In this document: in pieces, positions 63,045-64,000 of the stretch | Layout: the number at the start of each line of letters is the position of its first letter | How positions within the stretch are numbered: position 1 is the first letter of the stretch | NCBI RefSeq assembly: GCF_031191185.1 | Contig: NZ_CP133465.1 | Location: 1,980,001-2,044,000 of the forward strand | Direction: 5' to 3' | DNA from: Prevotella nigrescens | GTDB taxonomy: Bacteria; Bacteroidota; Bacteroidia; Bacteroidales; Bacteroidaceae | DNA length: 64,000 bases | Position numbers and translations under genes: made by a program | The notes under the pieces: generated by a model | The model's database searches: none | Told to the model about the DNA's origin: nothing | What the model saw: the letters and a program-made list of their open reading frames with translations, nothing else

Positions 63045-63692
63045 TCATTCTTTAAGAATCAGGTAGTTATTGGGATAACTCCCGATTAGCATTACCTGTG
63101 CTGTTCCTTGCCTACTAATTGTAGGTTTATTATCTTTGTATGCTTCATCTGATAATCGTCTAATTAAATAGGCCCAAAGACTTGCATTAATTGGTAAAGG
63201 AGATGTAACTGCTGACAATCGGTACTCGCCATATCTTTTACCATCAATATCCTTTAGAACAAAATAAGAATATCTTCCACTCGTATATTTAGTATCAGGC
63301 ATTTTCGTTATAAAACCCGTGTGGTACTTGCTTAAATCAAATATGGGTTCTGCCTCTGATAGTAACTGCCGGTATTGCTCCTGTTGCTTCCTCTGTTTCC
63401 TGGTTTTTGTTTCTGCTTTTACAGGACGCATTTTATCTATTCGACCTAAGCTGTCTAAGGCTACATAATATTCCTGATAACAAGGATTACTTTTAATAAT
63501 GACATAAAAATATTTATTGTCCAAAGAATATAAAAGCTTGGGAGCTATAACTGTATCAAAATGCTGCAATACTTTATCTGCTTTAGTCCTGCTGACCATT
63601 GCCATTGAGTCGGCTATGTTCCCTCTATCTTCCTGTGCTTTACACACAAGCGAAAAACATAGCATTAAAATTATGGAATACGCTGCTTTCAT
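63045..63692 (-). CDS. Hypothetical secreted protein in the RHS locus
   Basis: 215 residues. Signal peptide (about 1-20, ending VCKAQ), then a soluble domain with a Lys/Arg/Gln-rich stretch (about 95-110). It lies directly downstream of the truncated RHS toxin, 11 bases after its stop. That place is where an immunity gene would be; an exported immunity protein would suit a toxin acting outside the cytoplasm. No family is recognised. Confidence 0.6.
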   Translation of the reverse strand: MKAAYSIILMLCFSLVCKAQEDRGNIADSMAMVSRTKADKVLQHFDTVIAPKLLYSLDNKYFYVIIKSNPCYQEYYVALDSLGRIDKMRPVKAETKTRKQRKQQEQYRQLLSEAEPIFDLSKYHTGFITKMPDTKYTSGRYSYFVLKDIDGKRYGEYRLSAVTSPLPINASLWAYLIRRLSDEAYKDNKPTISRQGTAQVMLIGSYPNNYLILKE

Positions 63693-63703
63693 CTTGTAAT
63701 ACT

Positions 63704-64000
63704 TTATTGGGTACGTGGTAATTTCTGTGGGTCAACAATTCCTCCATTAAATCCACCTGCGTGGTCACTGCCATCTCGTTGTGGTAACCCTAATATTCGT
63801 CTAATTAAATTGTCAGTCCTGATGGCATTGGTATTATTATTGACATCACTTTCCCGTCTTGCAGATGGAATACCATGCCCAAACACTTCGTGCCCGGATG
63901 TAACTGCTCTTTCTGTATTGCTTCCAGAAACCCCTGATATAATTACGGAATGAGAACCTTTTTTAGTGGGGGTATTAAATCCTTCTCCTCCCAAAAGTGA
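63704..64000 (-). CDS. RHS-type toxin C-terminus with HExxxH-like motif, partial
   Basis: The last 98 codons of a gene that starts beyond the right edge. The frame is open to the edge (S-L-L-G). The sequence GHEVFGHGIP resembles a metal-binding HExxGHG motif, followed by NAIRTDNLIRRILGLPQRDG. In other Bacteroidota RHS proteins a similar GHExxGHG...NAIRxEN.IRR end occurs. It is probably a metallopeptidase- or nuclease-type toxin; the N-terminal RHS core is outside the window. Confidence 0.7.
   Translation of the reverse strand, partial: SLLGGEGFNTPTKKGSHSVIISGVSGSNTERAVTSGHEVFGHGIPSARRESDVNNNTNAIRTDNLIRRILGLPQRDGSDHAGGFNGGIVDPQKLPRTQ

Overview
The window looks like a chromosomal segment of a Bacteroidota bacterium, most likely a Prevotella-type species. 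The reasons are the many TAnnTTTG -7 boxes (often with TTTG or TTG about 19-20 bases upstream), a fused MurF-alanine racemase, DUF3575/DUF3868 fimbria-type genes, fimbrillin and BspA-like surface proteins, TonB receptor architecture, short C-terminal sorting-like tails and a moderately AT-rich composition. The species was not identified.

Layout. 1-15 kb is mostly housekeeping: the start of an LptF/LptG permease, tRNA-Met, rmuC, murF-alr, a Fur-family regulator with a GSCFA protein, then rsgA, frr, msrC and rsmA on the minus strand; a lysylphosphatidylglycerol-synthase-type membrane protein, pepD, a CorA transporter with an unusual leader, and a DUF349 protein on the plus strand. At 15.5-35 kb there is an accessory surface-protein region bounded by two inverted copies of a roughly 1.17-1.19 kb sequence. 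The left copy ends in a truncated gene beside tRNA-Gln; the right copy is the promoter and N-terminus of a full-length leucine-rich-repeat protein. Between them lie a fimbrillin-like lipoprotein, rsfS-ftsH-cdsA, an acetyltransferase, a TonB-dependent receptor, two tandem secreted paralogues, an HU protein, a BspA-like protein and an acyltransferase.

35-44 kb holds cvfB, a LolD-type ATPase and a cation/proton antiporter (one operon), asd, a small FMN-binding protein, a LytS/LytTR two-component pair and tRNA-Leu. 44-51 kb is a four-gene envelope operon (two DUF3575-type proteins, a DUF3868 protein, and a 1074-residue outer-membrane protein made of five repeated modules). 51-60 kb has two paralogous HU proteins with a C-terminal winged helix, mlaE-mlaF, lptB, ettA, a lipoprotein and an OmpA-family protein. 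The last 4 kb is the 3' end of an RHS polymorphic-toxin locus with an orphan toxin module and two mosaic immunity-like genes.

The most striking feature crosses these regions: at least eight tandem arrays of short palindromes repeat at almost exactly 22 bases (two helical turns) between genes. Two pairs form the leader regions of the two HU-winged-helix genes, one lies upstream of the TonB receptor, one upstream of the orphan RHS module, and three lie in other intergenic regions. The unit sequence differs by array but the period and palindromic design are kept. This suggests a family of cooperative DNA-binding sites, with the HU-winged-helix proteins as candidate binders. Other points of interest are the corA leader with a small open reading frame and two mutually exclusive hairpins, the inverted duplication with 23-base tandem repeats, and a toxin-gene scar in front of the second immunity gene.
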